A stretch of DNA of 64,000 bases from Capitella teleta (lineage: Eukaryota > Annelida > Polychaeta > Capitellidae), in NCBI GenBank assembly GCA_000328365.1, contig KB311324.1:351534-415533 (forward strand). Reading direction: 5' to 3'. This document shows, in pieces, positions 1-14,281 of this stretch; the stretch's first letter is position 1; each line of letters begins with the position of its first letter. A program made the position numbers and the translations under genes. The notes under the pieces were generated by a model. It was not told the origin of the DNA, ran no database searches, and saw nothing but the letters and a program-made list of their open reading frames with translations.

Positions 1-3000
1 AACTTATTGTGAGGTACCAGTCTTTTATCGTATCAAACTGATGCTGCAATCCAATGGTTGTCTACACTTTAGTAGTCCCACATTTTGTTACATAACGTTT
101 AACCACGCAGCATAATTCCTTACACCGTGCGGGAAAGAAATTAAGCATTCCTTATATAAGCGTAAATATCTGTACCTGTACCTGTTATTTGCCCCGGAAA
201 TCTTTGACTCACATTTGATTCAAAACGACTTGAAAAGTAAAGAAAGGCAACATGCTTCCGCGCAACGCCAGTTGATGAGGGCACGGAATAAATGTAAAGT
301 GAAGAAAATATATTAATAAACAAATAGATAAACAACCAGCATTATTCCGCTAATGTTCTCATTACGGCTGGCATATAACTGCACTGATTGAACTTTTGCT
401 TTCCATTTTACATGCCCATCAATTATCCAAGACGTTCGTTAGGTTTTTACCTTGATGTATCGCATGACAGATGTGACCTCAAAATGTCATTCTATAAGAC
501 ATGAAGATTGATATGAGCGATATAATATGAACTCATTGACTCAATGGGTAAGTTTAACGAATACATAATTATGCTGCAACATGATGGATATCATTATGTA
601 GTACAAATGAGCACACAGATATCACAATCATGTGTGACCCTGGAGGGTTGAGCTTACTCGGGAAAAGAAAGTGATGCAAGATAATATGGAATAAAGGGGC
701 AAGGATACAAACAGGCGTGGTCGTGTTCTAACCCCGAAGCAAAATACCCCGCTTTGTACGCCTTTTATCAACAGAAAGCAGTCGTTGGGAAGAAGAAACA
801 AATGACTCTCAAGTTTTATTCCACGCAATGCCACATCGCAATGAATCCACACTGAGGAAGGGTGAATCTCCATTGAAGTCCAACATTGATTCCTTTCGCC
901 CCACCTCACCGCAGTTGGCCCCTGAACGTGATGTCTGACGCCTCATTGAAATGTAACAATTGTAGTTGCCATGGGCTTCACTTGATTGTTCTCCCTCGAC
1001 ATTTCTGCTGAATTCACAATCAACCGAATCTCAGTTTTATTTTGCTGTAAATATTGTTTCTCGTCTCACAAATAAGATCGTTTGTTGTAAAGAAGGCGCC
1101 GAATTGTCGGCACCATGTGGGGATCTTAGAAGATTGTTTCAAAGTTCCAAGCTATTGTTTATGTGAGCTTATAGATTGATCAGCTTAAGGTACGATGTAA
1201 GGTACCTGTAGGTGGGAAAATCATGGTTGAAGAGCGCAATTCTGTGACTTACAAAGCAGTGTCATTTATGAAACGATACTATATTGCTGGGTTTTGTATC
1301 TTTTCTTGTAGTCTCCATACTATTTGAAGCTCAAACGCTCAACATTAGCTCTTGCAAAATGCAAATAAATTATTGCCAGTCAGAAATATAAAATTATCAA
1401 GTAAAATGCAAACTTTCACGTGTATAGTGAATGAAATATATGGCAGATTTGTTTGAAGAACTTTTCGCTTCTAGTTGAACGGTTTGAATCACCATGCATA
1501 TACGTACTCCACTTTTACTATATATTATATAGTAACAACTTTCAGTCCAAGAAACGACCCTTAATGTCTTTCTTCCAGTGTGCGATGATCAAAATTAAAA
1601 CATAGATTCTGATATCACAAGTACTCAAAACATAGGTTAAACAGACAAAATATACAGCAATCAAACAAAGGCATAACCTCGGTGGTGTGTGGCACCGTTG
1701 TGCTATTCGCACGTGGCAGCAGTAGGGAAGCAGATGGCCGAATCCGCGAAGCGCCAAAACAAACGCGGAATTCTTCCAAGCGTCTAATTGTCGCAAAAAC
1801 CCAGCTGCATCGTGTGAAGTGCTTCAACTATCAATTATGTAATCATACGAGCCACTGTTGCATAATGCGCTGATGTAAATAGCCATGAAAGGACAATGTA
1901 GACTGCAAATTCACAATCTCACAGGCGGTAAGTTTACTTCATAACAATTAATCACTTCTTCAGTGTTTCCTACCATATAAATATTTGACAAAAACAGCAA
2001 CAACAAAAACAACAATAAACAAGGAAATTATCACCCCACTTGCATATTTGATGAAATCCGCTGTATAATTAGTGAAGTCAAACAACATTTCCATGGATTG
2101 CATGAGTAATATCGATGCAGTTTCCGCGTGCAATTTCATCAAATGAAAAAGATATCAAGGAATACTGGAAAAGGGATGTCATTCGTTTTTTCCTGAAAGT
2201 TTTCTAAAATTGCATGAAACATAGAACTCAAAATATAACATATCCGGAGCCTTGATCCCAGAAGAGCCTTTACAGCTACGATATTTTGATTAAACGAGCT
2301 CCTATGAGTAGGAGTGACGTAATGAACAAATTGGACAAATATCGGGTGATTTCCTAAAAAGAAACATTCAATCGAACAAGTGCAAACAGCGCTGATCGAG
2401 GGTAGGATGCCAAAAACTGACATTCTAGGGAACCCACAATTCAGTGGAGGGGTGGCGTACATTGGCTGGTTGAGGAGGTTTCAGTGGTTAAGGGTTATCA
2501 TGAAAAAACAACAATGTGACGTCACGGCGATTGCACTGCTTATGTAAAGCATGTCTCGGGTGGACATCTGATCTTTAATAAAGGGATCAAACGCACTGCA
2601 TGCGTAGATCTGCATGTAGTAATATTTAATCCAATTTCCCTCTGGCCAACCATACAATATCACATATAGTTCTCTTATCACGCATAATCACGAAAGATGC
2701 CAGCTCACCACAAATTGGGACAAATCTACACTAATTAATCACGGAAACGTGCGCAAAAATATACAGTATTATGTACTTTTTGCAGCGATGTCTCGCAATG
2801 AAGGCGGGGTGGGTTAGCTCCAAATATAGAACGGGCGCAGATTGGTCTCATTGGCTTTCACCGTGGCACGAAATGTGTTTTTTTGCATCTCCGCATCGCA
2901 CAGGATCATATTTCTCAAACTGATGATTCGATTATTATGTCCCCAAAATGCTCGTTTACCAATACATTATTCAAACACCACACGCTAGCACATAATTATG

Positions 3001-6000
3001 TCATCTATTCAAAATCTGCACACGTGGCAAGCAAATTCTTCCGTGCTGCTGTGATTTTGAACTCTTGCCACACGAATAAAGTGGCCAACGTTCGCCAACT
3101 TATTCATTGTCCTCCCTCCCCAACTTTAGCATTGCAACTAAGAAATAAAACCGCATTTGTATGATGTTTATTATGGTGGTTTTACTGCATGACTTTGTGC
3201 CCTGATGTCTGACCTGAAATGTTTACAGCATTTGGCACTGAAAACTAGGAAGATTACTGTGCATAATTGGGATAGTGGATTATGAGATGGTTCTATTTGG
3301 GCATGTGACTATTTGTTGATAGTCGGAAATTCTTCACCAAAAAAAAACTGTCGACTCAAGGATATCTAGTGTTACAGCGATTCCCTCCACCAGGGACGAG
3401 GTTTTGCATCAAGTAAGTAACTTGTCTCTTGGGGAAAATGAGCCTGTTTAGGCTTCATTATGCATTGCCTAATGGGGCGTCACGCCACTCCCCCCGGTCT
3501 AGTAATTGCTACCAGTCGTTCTTTTTTAGAACCAAGCTCTGTAATTTCATTTCATTATCTCGGGGTCTGCATAGGAATTCATATCATTACGACATTTAGC
3601 CAAGCTGCTCCGAAAGAATACCTTTCTCCGATTAGAGTGTCTGAATTGGGTGCATCACTGCTGTGGTCTTTGCACACATGCGATAACACCTTGCTGCACT
3701 AATGTTAAACTCTAACAGATGTGCCCGTTATTATCAAATGAAAGCATAAGGAACTACATCTGATAATTCTATTTTTTTTTCTTCGATCAGTGTTGATGGT
3801 TCTCCTTAAATTGGATCTGAGATTCATTTGCATCAATTGATATGCATGCAGTGTTGAAAGAAGATAATCCATTATTGACATCGTTTTCTGCTTATGGATT
3901 GGTTTTATCCGTAGAGGAAAAAAAAAGGTAAAAATTACAATCAACATAAAAAGACGGAAAGCACCATATAAATAATACTATCAAAGTCAAAGAATATAAC
4001 GAAAGCAAAAGGAATCACTTTCAGAAGTGCAACATTATGCGAGAGGTCTTGATTTGAAGAGAGTAAATACAATCATTGAAATGGCGAATATTGTGGCTTT
4101 CGAGGGCGGGGGGTGGGGGGGGGTTGGGTTAATTGCAGCATTCTTTTTCAGGGATGTTTGTCCACGTGACGGTCACCTGATACTACGTGCAAAAGGTGAG
4201 ACACATTCATCGAAGCAAGGGTAGCATTTCAGTGATTCGATCTGAAGCTCTAGATTAGATTGGTCTGGAGCGGTAGGAGACTCTCTGGATAATTAAAGCC
4301 TCTGATGCGGGATGTTGGAAGATGGAAAAGCGAGGCCATAGGTGTCCTGTGGGTTTGGAGGCACTTTGGGTTTGGACAGGAATCAAACTGTGTCATGGCC
4401 AGAATAACTCCATATCCATTGTCACGCAGTTATGGGCATGATTGTATATTTCATAGATGCACACTCGGACACAGAAACTGCCTTTTCATGATCGATGCAA
4501 GCAAACATAGTTTAATTGGACTAGATTCCATTGTGAAACGCTCAGAATACTTTCCAATTGCGTCGTGCGCGGAATCCCGGAGCCTGTCACCTTGGCAACC
4601 GCACTCTAGCACCCCAAGAAGGTCGCCGTTTTATGTGCGCATCCTCGTTATTCCAAAGCTCTTTTCTGGGCAATGCATTTTTTTTTTTTCATGCATTACC
4701 AATTGTGCAGGTAGGCAATTACGTTTTGCTGTACGTTGATGTAAGTTTCACGATGTAAGTTGACGATGATTGATTACGGAATTCTCGTTTGCGAAGAAAA
4801 CCTGGTTAAAATTTGAGGCTTCGCAGAGATCAAAACTCAGAAGATCAAAGGCTTTGTTATACATGTATCTGACTTCAACCGGTTATTTTTGCAAACGTAA
4901 AAACCAGCATGATTTCTTCTATTTGACCTTCTGGTTCAGTTCAAGGGTAGATTTTTTTAAAGGTGTCCAATGGGAGGAAAGAAAACATTTTTCAAAGGAG
5001 GGTTATTAATTGATCTCACAGGGATTAGTTACAAGAGATGGCACGAAATCAACCCTGGATAAGGGATATTCATGTGCATTGTGGAGAATTAGATTTCACA
5101 TAATTATACTAGTCAACATACTCACCCGCGTGCTCTAAAACACAAAAGAACAGGATCAGTGAATTTCCTAGTAAGGTCTTAATTGAAACACCTTGGGATC
5201 TTTCGTTCTAGGAAATGCATGCATATTTCAAACTACATTAAGAGCAGATGTTTCGGAGTATGACAATTGTTCTATTAATGGACAAAACTGTGACAAGGAA
5301 ATGAGTGAATTTGAAGGTTTTTTCCACAGAAATGAAGCCACAAAGGGAAATGAGACGAAAAAGTTACGAGTGAAACAAGAAACACAAGACTAATTGATTC
5401 TTAAGCAGATAAAAAGATGACACGAATGAGAAAAACGGGAGTTTATTCTGAAAAAAAGGCCAGGATTTCAAGGAAAATGTTATCAAATCAATTTTTTTTT
5501 TTCGCCATTATTAATTGCCTGCTCTGACTGGTGCACATTGAATATGACCATTTTAAGTGGATACTATTAAGTTCTCAATAGTGAAAGTCGTGTCATAGAT
5601 GTTCTCTTGATCGTGTCGGCTGCCTGCATGCGATGCAATCTGCCTAGTTATCGATTAAATTGCTCATATTGACGATGGTCTATGAATAATTATTCCCTAA
5701 ATTGGACAATTAAGGAAGTCACTTGAGAAGTGACAACAGTTTATCAGCTGGGTGCATTTCATATCACAGCCTCACTGCTGTGCATTGTGGGTCTGCTTGA
5801 GGTTAATTACATTCGATGTTACACCGACAACCAAGCCTGCAATCGCAGACTCCAGCTCAGTTTTCGAGGTGTTTAACAGAAGTCAATATCCTTGAACCTG
5901 GTTCCGGAATGAGTCAAGCAAAAAGCTCTAAGGTTGCCCCTCTGGAGATGTGTTTGTTGACATTTACGTGTCTTGGTCACATCATTTGGAGAAGATTGCA

Positions 6001-9000
6001 AATTAGGCAAGACGCACTCGGGCAGAATGTTGTGGCGATCCTAGGACATTACAAGGCATGGCGGGGTTCCCCTGGCCAACGTCCATTTACATCAATTGAC
6101 ACGTGATGTTGTCCGAAACGCATCTGCAATTGACATTGTTGTGTTCTCAAAGATCACCGCTTTGGTGAAATGAATGAATGACATGCAGTTTTTTTCTTTC
6201 TTTCTGAGATGATAAATCGATTGGGAGAGAGGTGAAGACTGCTCGTTGATTTTTGCGCTTGCAGACTATACATTACGCAATAATTGCAATATCATAAAAA
6301 ATTTATTGCATTCATCTACATATATCATATAAGATGTTTGCTTGCTATCTTCGGTAACCATCAATGAGGCTCAGATGTATATTGCATAACACTGTATCAC
6401 CTGCACCATGGGTCCGATTTCAGCAACATAATGCTGTGCCTCATTACAGTGCTAATGTGTGCCTCGTACGTCATAACAGTGCGAAATTAATGTCGTTGTC
6501 ATCCCAATGAGCGTCTTCCCAACTTTCGCCTCCCTCGCCACAGTCCCTCCAATCCTCAACCCGAGTGTAACCCTTAATCTCTCGTCAGGCAGTGATCTTT
6601 GACCGTTGACCTTCCTTGTGCCATGTACTAAGCAATGGAAATTGCATTATTGAGCAACTTCTCATTTGCGTTCGTTTAATGACCCGCGTGTTGACGTCAT
6701 CGTCACGATGCGGGACCCATTACTCAGCAACTGATTCATTCTATCGACGAAAATAGCTCATGCAACAAGTGTTCCGTCTTAACCGGGTTCCGTTTTAGGC
6801 AACACCTCCATGTAACCACTTTCCACGTGGGTGGCCATGCTTACCACGTGCCATGTCATTATGGGGACACGCATTGGGCGGAGTTCGTCAGATGTACATT
6901 GCACGAGAAAAATATTCTTTGCATTTCTTTGGTAAAGTACACTCTGATAAATTCGTGAGATATGAATTATGTTACCTGTTCTGTTTAGTGGTAGAGTTTT
7001 GATTTTTCAATCCAAAGCAAGGGGGCTTGATTACTCTGGGGAAATGTTGAAGTACAGGGCTGGGGCCTATTTGAATGAACGCTCATGTTATTAATTATTA
7101 TAATTATGAGGTAAAAGAGCAAATATAGTCCATAGTCGAATATACCGTGCGTTTTAGAAGGGTGGGGTTAATTCTGACATGTTGGACATCTATTTTTATG
7201 GGTGTCACCTGATATACATATGGCTTCCTTTGCTTACTGCTGCTTGCTTCAGAAAATGTCCATTCAACATGAAGTAATCAGTTTCACCTTTGTTATATTT
7301 CAGTTATCTATAGGTGTTCTCCTAGATTGTCACAAGAACAATATTATTTCAATGTAACAAGTACCTTTTCCATTTGTGTTTGGGTGTATGGACTTTAGAA
7401 TGGATTTGGTAATATCGCATCCACTTCGCAATGACCATAGAACCAGGCCAACATAATTCCTCCATGAGTGAGCCCTGGAAAAATCACGCCAGACCGTATT
7501 GTTGTGGGTGGATAAGAGACAACTACCAGTAGTTATTTAAAGAAGGTGGTCCAAAGCCACTTACGTAAGAGTCCTACAAAGCGTTGATTGAAATTGACCG
7601 AACTCTTTAAAAATACTCAGTAGCATAGATTGTTTAACCTAGTTGATGAGCTGATAATTAATATTGCTGGTGATTCCCATTTCGGGTGGGGAGGGGAGAG
7701 GGTTAAGGGGGTTGTTGCTCCGACCAAAATCAGCTGACAGCCACAAGGCCACAAGCACATTGATGTCATCACAAGAACACACTCACCGCCAGCAGAGATG
7801 CATAATGCTCTCCTTATCTATAAAAAGCAAGACATCAGGCCCTCAGCATTCGCCAACGATAGCTATATTTAAATAGTTCGGAACGCACATTCACCTATGT
7901 TAATCGCTGCCTATGATAGTTGAGCGGATAATTACCAGGAAACAACCTTCGACTCACTATCCGAATGATTCAGAATTTGGCTGAAAAGGACTTTCCCGGT
8001 TTTTTCGATCTTAGCAAGTGATTGCAGTCATACACCGATAAATTATTACTGTTATTGATTAGCACGTAATACCATATAGTCATATAATATATACTAGTAT
8101 CAGAAAGATAAGCATTGAGTTATTATTGTTATAGGGGCATACCTCATAGGCACATAATCATGATGTTGTTTTTATCATAGGACCCAACACATGCCCCTTG
8201 AGAGACTTATTGTTTTGAAAATGCGGCGAGTTGAAGAAGATTAAAATTCAAAAGCTAATTACATATTTTGATAAAATATATCACACCTGCTGGCCAATTC
8301 CTAGTTATATTGGTTGCAAAGAGTTTAAAATCTCGCTTTGTTAACGAGGTAAATTTCTTTCCGTCGACAATGTCATTGATGGAATCTTTTGTTGTAATTA
8401 CACAACGAGAGCTGCGAGTAAGCACTTCATTCCGCAGTTGAGGTGTTCATCGTGCCAATGGCTTTGGAACCATGACATCAAGGATCGAATCGGATGATGT
8501 GGTACAAATGATAGATGAGATGAGATTTCACCAGCCCCACGGCGGAGTTTGTATGCTGCAGTATTGTTGTCAATATAAACAAAAGCAAGTCATGTGATAT
8601 GGCGAGATATGTTCTCCATTATGGCGGCATGGTTCCAACCGCAGAGGCATGACAAACGCGCCTTTGATCAAAAAAATAAAAATGAGCAGAGACCGTACTT
8701 AGTGCTTTAGGTATTATGCGCGTGTTCATATTGCCTCGTGTTAGTTTAATTTGGTTGTTAATTAAATTACAAGGTTGATACCGAAGGAAACGGAAATAGG
8801 TGTGTCTGCTTCAAGAAGGACTTATGTACTTAGAAGAACATATTCATTGATGGACTGATGTAAAAAAGACTTCCTCTACAATCACAAGGTAGCAGCTTTA
8901 CACGACATTCTTTTTTCCCTTTCTCGGAAACCCAAATGGTTTCCTTAAGCACGTAATGGGAGTTCCCCTTACCAATTCAAGTACAGGATATTCTGTATTC

Positions 9001-10806
9001 AGTATGCAGCATCCTCCGAGACCATCTGATCACTCAAACGAGACATTTCCATCTCGGTTTTCGATATCAGCGAATGATTCAGTCGACTGTCACCAGTTTC
9101 TCAACTTCACTTTCTGTAACACAGACTCTTGCCGCGTTCTTGTTCCATCAGGAACTCTAGCACAGTGGGTCAAAGGTCAAAAATTGGATGGAATGGAGGG
9201 TTAAATTCAAAGAAAACAGCACCAGTTGGACATGTATCGGATTCCCATGAGAGCGTCGCGGGTTCAGGCCAAGCATTAAAAGGATGTGAATTTGCAGTTG
9301 GCTATTGCAATATAAGGAAGGACCTTTGTAACTATGTATAGTGACTATAGTCATCGTTAGTAGATCCCACAATGGATTATGTCACATTTTGAGCTGTTTT
9401 CCGATGACTTAGAAGTGGCAGCAATTGGAAGCAGTTTGCATCCAACACACGTCTGCTATTTGTGGCACCAATGACTCTTTCTAGAAACACCTTTGACATT
9501 CTCGTTGTTTCAATTCTCTTGTGCGTAATTCGGTTATGTAACCTTTCTAGCCATTTTGAAGAAATTTGCAACGTAGGGTAGATTGCTCTATCACCTACAG
9601 GCGTTTGCTACGCAGAAGTTAATACATTTCACATGCACATATTCACACTTCTCAAATTGACGAAATATTTGGGTTTGAGGAATCTGTTGATCATATAACT
9701 AATAGTATTTTACATCACTGCACTATTAATTAGACACATAAGACCCTGCAAAACTATGCTTGATCAAAACACGGATAATTAGCCTGAAAAAAAATTGCTG
9801 ACCTTGAAGGACCTTGAATGCAGGAATCACCGACGAAATGATTACTACAATTGTGACGTCAGCACCTGAATCAGCACAGAGAGAACTTCGCTTCTTATGA
9901 CATTTTTAAGCCTCGACTTTGCCTGTAAAACCATTGAAAGGGTGGCAATGAGGAAGGCAATAGTACAGGAAAGGTCATAGGTCAATGTCTGATGGAAGAT
10001 TAAGGAAAACACGGGACTGCGAGTGTGCATGAGACGAGATTGGCGGCGAAGAAGTGGCGCTTAAATAAAAGCAATGAATAAGAGGATCTGAACGTGCTTT
10101 ACAATTGCAGCACATCTTCTTCTGAATTGGTGCAATGGCTTCACAACTTCACAAAAGTATACACTCTTAATTGATTAAAACAGGCCTATTATAAGTATTC
10201 TGACCTTGCGCAAACTTAATTACATTCAAACTGACTATAGCTGTCAGATAAGCAGATAAGATAAGAGCTACCTGTGATTATCACAATTGTTATGGGCGGC
10301 CCCATTCACTTTCATCTCAATGGGAATTGTTATTACAAACCGAAGGTTTTTCAGACGCGCCAAATCTCGCATGTGAAATGAACAATTCCCGTGCATATAG
10401 ATGACGTCATTCATAAATCAACTCTGGGTTGCATTTCTAATCGGACTGGTCAGAACAAAGATGATTTTATGCTGATATTATGTATCAACATACATTGATA
10501 TTATGCATTGGAGATTGCTGCGGCTGTGGCATGAGTGGAGGTTGGGTGGCATCCAGAGTCCATCATATGAACTCCACATTGTAGAATTTGGACAGATTCA
10601 GGAGGGGTTCAAATACGGATTGATTTTTTTTTTGCTGCCCATCACGCAAATTAAAGACGGTTTGCATTTATCTGGTTTATATAGGCCTCATTTTTTAAGT
10701 GGTTTGGTCCACAAAATATTTCTCCGTTTTGGCTTATCGTCGAATTTTGTTTGGAAACATCTAAACAATGTCTAAAAAAACTCACAAAATACTCTGCTCC
10801 GGCTTC
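1..10806. other. gene-free stretch, nothing recognised
   Basis: AT-rich sequence with only short open frames on both strands. None shows a recognisable domain, a signal peptide, or splice sites joining it to another frame. The longest, a 144-codon frame at 4305-4739 on the + strand, has no family resemblance and spans a poly-T run. Scattered perfect TGACGTCA palindromes occur at 2517, 6692, 9854 and 10402. A G-rich run lies at 4104-4128. Short exons or small RNA genes could be missed by eye. Confidence 0.6.
4104..4128 (+). other. G-rich run with G-quadruplex potential
   Basis: Four G-tracts of at least three bases (3, 6, 9 and 3) separated by loops of one or two bases match the simple G-quadruplex rule. 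No gene is seen nearby, so any role is unknown. Confidence 0.5.
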
Positions 10807-10931
10807 CATATTGCACAAATGCTTTCAATTTCATATTGATTTCATATTGCACAAATGCTTTCAATTTCATATTGATTTCATATTGCACAAATGCTTTCAA
10901 TTTCATATTGATTTCATATTGCACAAATGCT
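10807..10931 (+). repeat. 36-bp minisatellite, about 3.5 copies
   Basis: The 36-bp unit, beginning CATATTGCACAAATGCTTTC, is repeated three times in full with almost no divergence, followed by a partial fourth copy. Each unit carries an internal ATTTCATATTGA echo. Because 36 is divisible by three, an open frame crosses the array and gives a 12-residue periodic peptide. There is no other sign that this is coding. The near-identity of copies suggests a recent expansion. Confidence 0.9.
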
Positions 10932-13798
10932 GAATTTGTGACACGACATGGCCTTTTAATATACTACTGTATGTCTTTGAAGTAACAATTAGACAAGTAA
11001 AATTGCACCTCACGATAATCACAACGTTCTTTCTTTAAACTATATGTAATCTGATCCTCTAATCCCTAACCAATGCTCTCTGAATATGCAGTGGTCAAAA
11101 CTAAGTTATTTTTTTGTTGTTGTTGTTTTTGTTGTTGTTGTTGAGACGTTCGTAAAAGCTGCTATGACATCCGAGGCACCGATCTAAATGCATTGGTGCT
11201 CCAATTGCGATTCGACTCACACCCAAGGTGGAACAGTGCAAACTTGAAGAGCGACACAATCTTCATTACTCTGGAAAGTGTTCCTCGGAGAATAGCGATG
11301 AAGCAAGATTATCGAGTGATCGTCAAGAGTAATAAACCCTCTTCGTGCAACCTACAAATGGCCTCCGTTGCCGCGTTCTGTTGGCGCACTTCAAAGTTAC
11401 GAATGCGCTCGAGTTACCGCTGTTACAAACGTAAAATACAATTTAGAATGATATCACCCCTCATTATATTATGTAATCCTCAAAGGAATCATGTATTATA
11501 CTCGATCTCGATGAAGAGAGCAATGATACCAGGGAGGCAGAGCTTTGAGATGTTGGTCAATTTTAGCCCGCTTGTGAATGTGAATTGGGAAAACTTTGTC
11601 GTGACATTTTGTATACCTCTACTTACCTGAGGAAACATTTAGAATGCTGACATCGGGGAAAGCAATGGTGGAGTGAGGTAGATTCAAAGGTCAAAGATCA
11701 GTGTATGATGAGGGATTAAAGGGGGCATCGGGACGGGGTGGGAGCGGTGGTCGATAGTGAGATGGATGTCCAAACAGTGCTCAATTTGATGCAGGCATAA
11801 CTCGCAAAGCATTCGGCGCTGGAGACTGCCCACAGCTCATCATTTGCTTGGCCATTATGATTGTTACACTGCTTTCGTGATATGGCTCTGTGTATTAACT
11901 GGCGTATTGCAGGAGGCTAGAAGGAATCCCTATGGTTGAGTATATCATAAGTATACAACTAAACAGTGCACTTAATTTCAGGGTAAGTGTGCGGATTATC
12001 AGGTGTTACTGTGTAATCAGCTATACACATAGTCCGTCAAGATGTCAACTATGTCAAATTGTCAATCTTGCTTTGCATTACGTCAGCATAACTTAATGTT
12101 CACTCGATTCTCTGAAAATTTAGCAGCAACGTGATATTGGTTTATTTTCTCGCCATATTGAAATCTGTTCTGCCTGTCGAGGCGCAAATGCCTCCCTGGA
12201 ACCCACATCCATGTTGATATCGGATGTTTTTACACCATCACCGCACTACAATTGATGCAAATGGATTCTAGATCCAATTGTAAAGAGAAATTCTTCTGGA
12301 GGAAAAATGAACAATGCTCAAAACTGTCAATCGGGGCTCAGGTTTAATGCTATTGTGACTTATGACGTGCATCTGTAACAATAGATTTCCAAATATTATA
12401 CATAATTATGTGCATGTCAAAATTTGGCAAATGCCTTTCTTTGAGTATCTCAAGGAATCATACATTAGTGACATGCTACATTTGTCAGTTGTCACGCGAA
12501 TATGACAATCAACATAATCACGATATACTACGCGAAGTCTAATGCAGTGAGCATTTTCCATCACTGTGTACAATTTAAACGCCTGTACAAAATAAACGCC
12601 ACCTCCAACTAATGTCACCTATTAAGCTACATGTTGTGCACGATCAAACTATATGCCAACTCTGGACGCTGCATTCGTGTGATGTAAGTGCGAATACTAG
12701 GGAGAGCGGATGTTCATTGGTCAATTACACAGATCAAGGCTGACATATACAACGGATAAGACAACAAAATGACCCCAGAAAGAGGAAGTTCAGGTAATTG
12801 CAAAAGCGGAGGATAGCATAACACCCAATTAGGCAATCCGTGATGCTGCTTATATGACCTCAATTCACCAAAAAGACTTCGACTAACTGGTGACTAAGGC
12901 TGAGCTCGATTACTCGTGGCCTACAAAGACTACGCTACGGTTTAGTCCAAATGTTCCCTTCATCAATCTGGGGTTATTATTATTATTTTGTTTTCACGGC
13001 ATGCCAATCAAATCTCATTGGAAATGGTGACCATAATCAAGCAGATATTTTCAACCTATCCGCCGTACTCATATGAGTCAGATGTATTACTTTGGAATAA
13101 AGTTAATCTAGTAGTACGATAAAAGCTTTGATGTCGTCACAATGATATCAGACGACACGTAATTCCACGTGCCAACGGCAGATTTTTCTCTCGCTGGGAG
13201 ATTCTGTCAAATGCATCTGTTTGAAGATGCGAAAATAATTGCGCTGAAAGATGGCTAGCAGTAATTTGCAAAGGGATATTTTGGTGACACCAATGTCATT
13301 GAGGAATGGTCGTATGCCTCTCCTAAACGACAATGAAAGAATTAGTCACAACGAGGCGTGATTGCAGACCCCTTTTTTCTTAAACAAACTGACGTAATTT
13401 TGTCATCAATCATTCGTCTTGGTTGATTATCATGATGTGATGTCTGTTACACATATGACCAATCAGAAAGCATTATTCTCAGAGTAACGAGCAAATCTGA
13501 TTGACCTTTTCCGCTGATCTACTGATGCGTTTATGGAGTGGTGTAATGCATAATATATTACTTTATCGTCATTGGCTAACAAGTGACCTCGTCAATCATT
13601 TACAGCCCTTCTTATTTAGGAGTTTTCTACAACATAGAATATTCTCGGGCAGCTTGTAAGTTTGATTCTGTCGTTTATAACAGTGATTCTATTTATCAGA
13701 CCAAGAGGAATCTGATCAAAATGTCTAGCTCTGTTCCATCATAACATTGGGCAGTATTGGTTTTCATTCTGTATGCTGTTGGCAAGTACAAAAACCAA
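10932..13798. other. gene-free stretch with a GTT-rich simple repeat
   Basis: No recognisable gene. A GTT/T-rich simple repeat lies at 11107-11143. A 145-codon open frame at 11193-11630 on the + strand has no recognisable domain, and its composition looks like a chance frame. Confidence 0.55.
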
Positions 13799-13800
13799 AA

Positions 13801-13973
13801 AATGGCATTGGGTCTGTTTTCATAATGGCATTGAGCGGTTATGTTGCATAATGGCATTGGGTTTGTTGCATAATGGCATTGGGTATGTTGCATAATGGCA
13901 TTGGGCATGTTGCATAATGGCATTGGTCATATTGTATAATGGCATTGAGTATGTTGCATAATGGCATTGGGTC
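13801..13973 (+). repeat. 22-bp minisatellite, eight copies
   Basis: The core ATAATGGCATTGGGTATGTT is repeated. Copies of AATGGCATT start at 13801, 13824, 13850, 13872, 13894, 13916, 13938 and 13960, so the last six are spaced by exactly 22 bp and the first two intervals are slightly longer. Unit variants differ at a few positions (GGGTTTG, GGGCATG, GGTCATA). Open frames on the - strand here only reflect the periodicity. Confidence 0.9.
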
Positions 13974-14281
13974 GAAATAATACATTATACATTCTAATGG
14001 ACTCCCATAAATAAGTTCCATAGAATCTATATTCTATTGTAACGTGCTTCCATAAGATGACATTCTTCCTAAATGAATTTCACGTTTTCCTCATTCCTCA
14101 GATTCCTCAGGCACAGGACACCTGAGCCAAGTGGACATGACTCCCTTCTTCGGCAAAAGCCAAAGAATCTGCGTACATCACGAACTGAGCGAGGAGAGAC
14201 ACAAGGTTCACAGGGGTCAGAGGTCAGGGCTTCCTCATGGGAATTCAATTAGATCGTCCATCACAACAACCACTTCCAATA

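Noticed and set aside
4305-4739. 144-codon open frame on the + strand
   Set aside because: No domain, no plausible splice partners, crosses a poly-T run; composition fits chance.
11193-11630. 145-codon open frame on the + strand
   Set aside because: No family resemblance, no signal peptide or repeats; single isolated frame in gene-free DNA.
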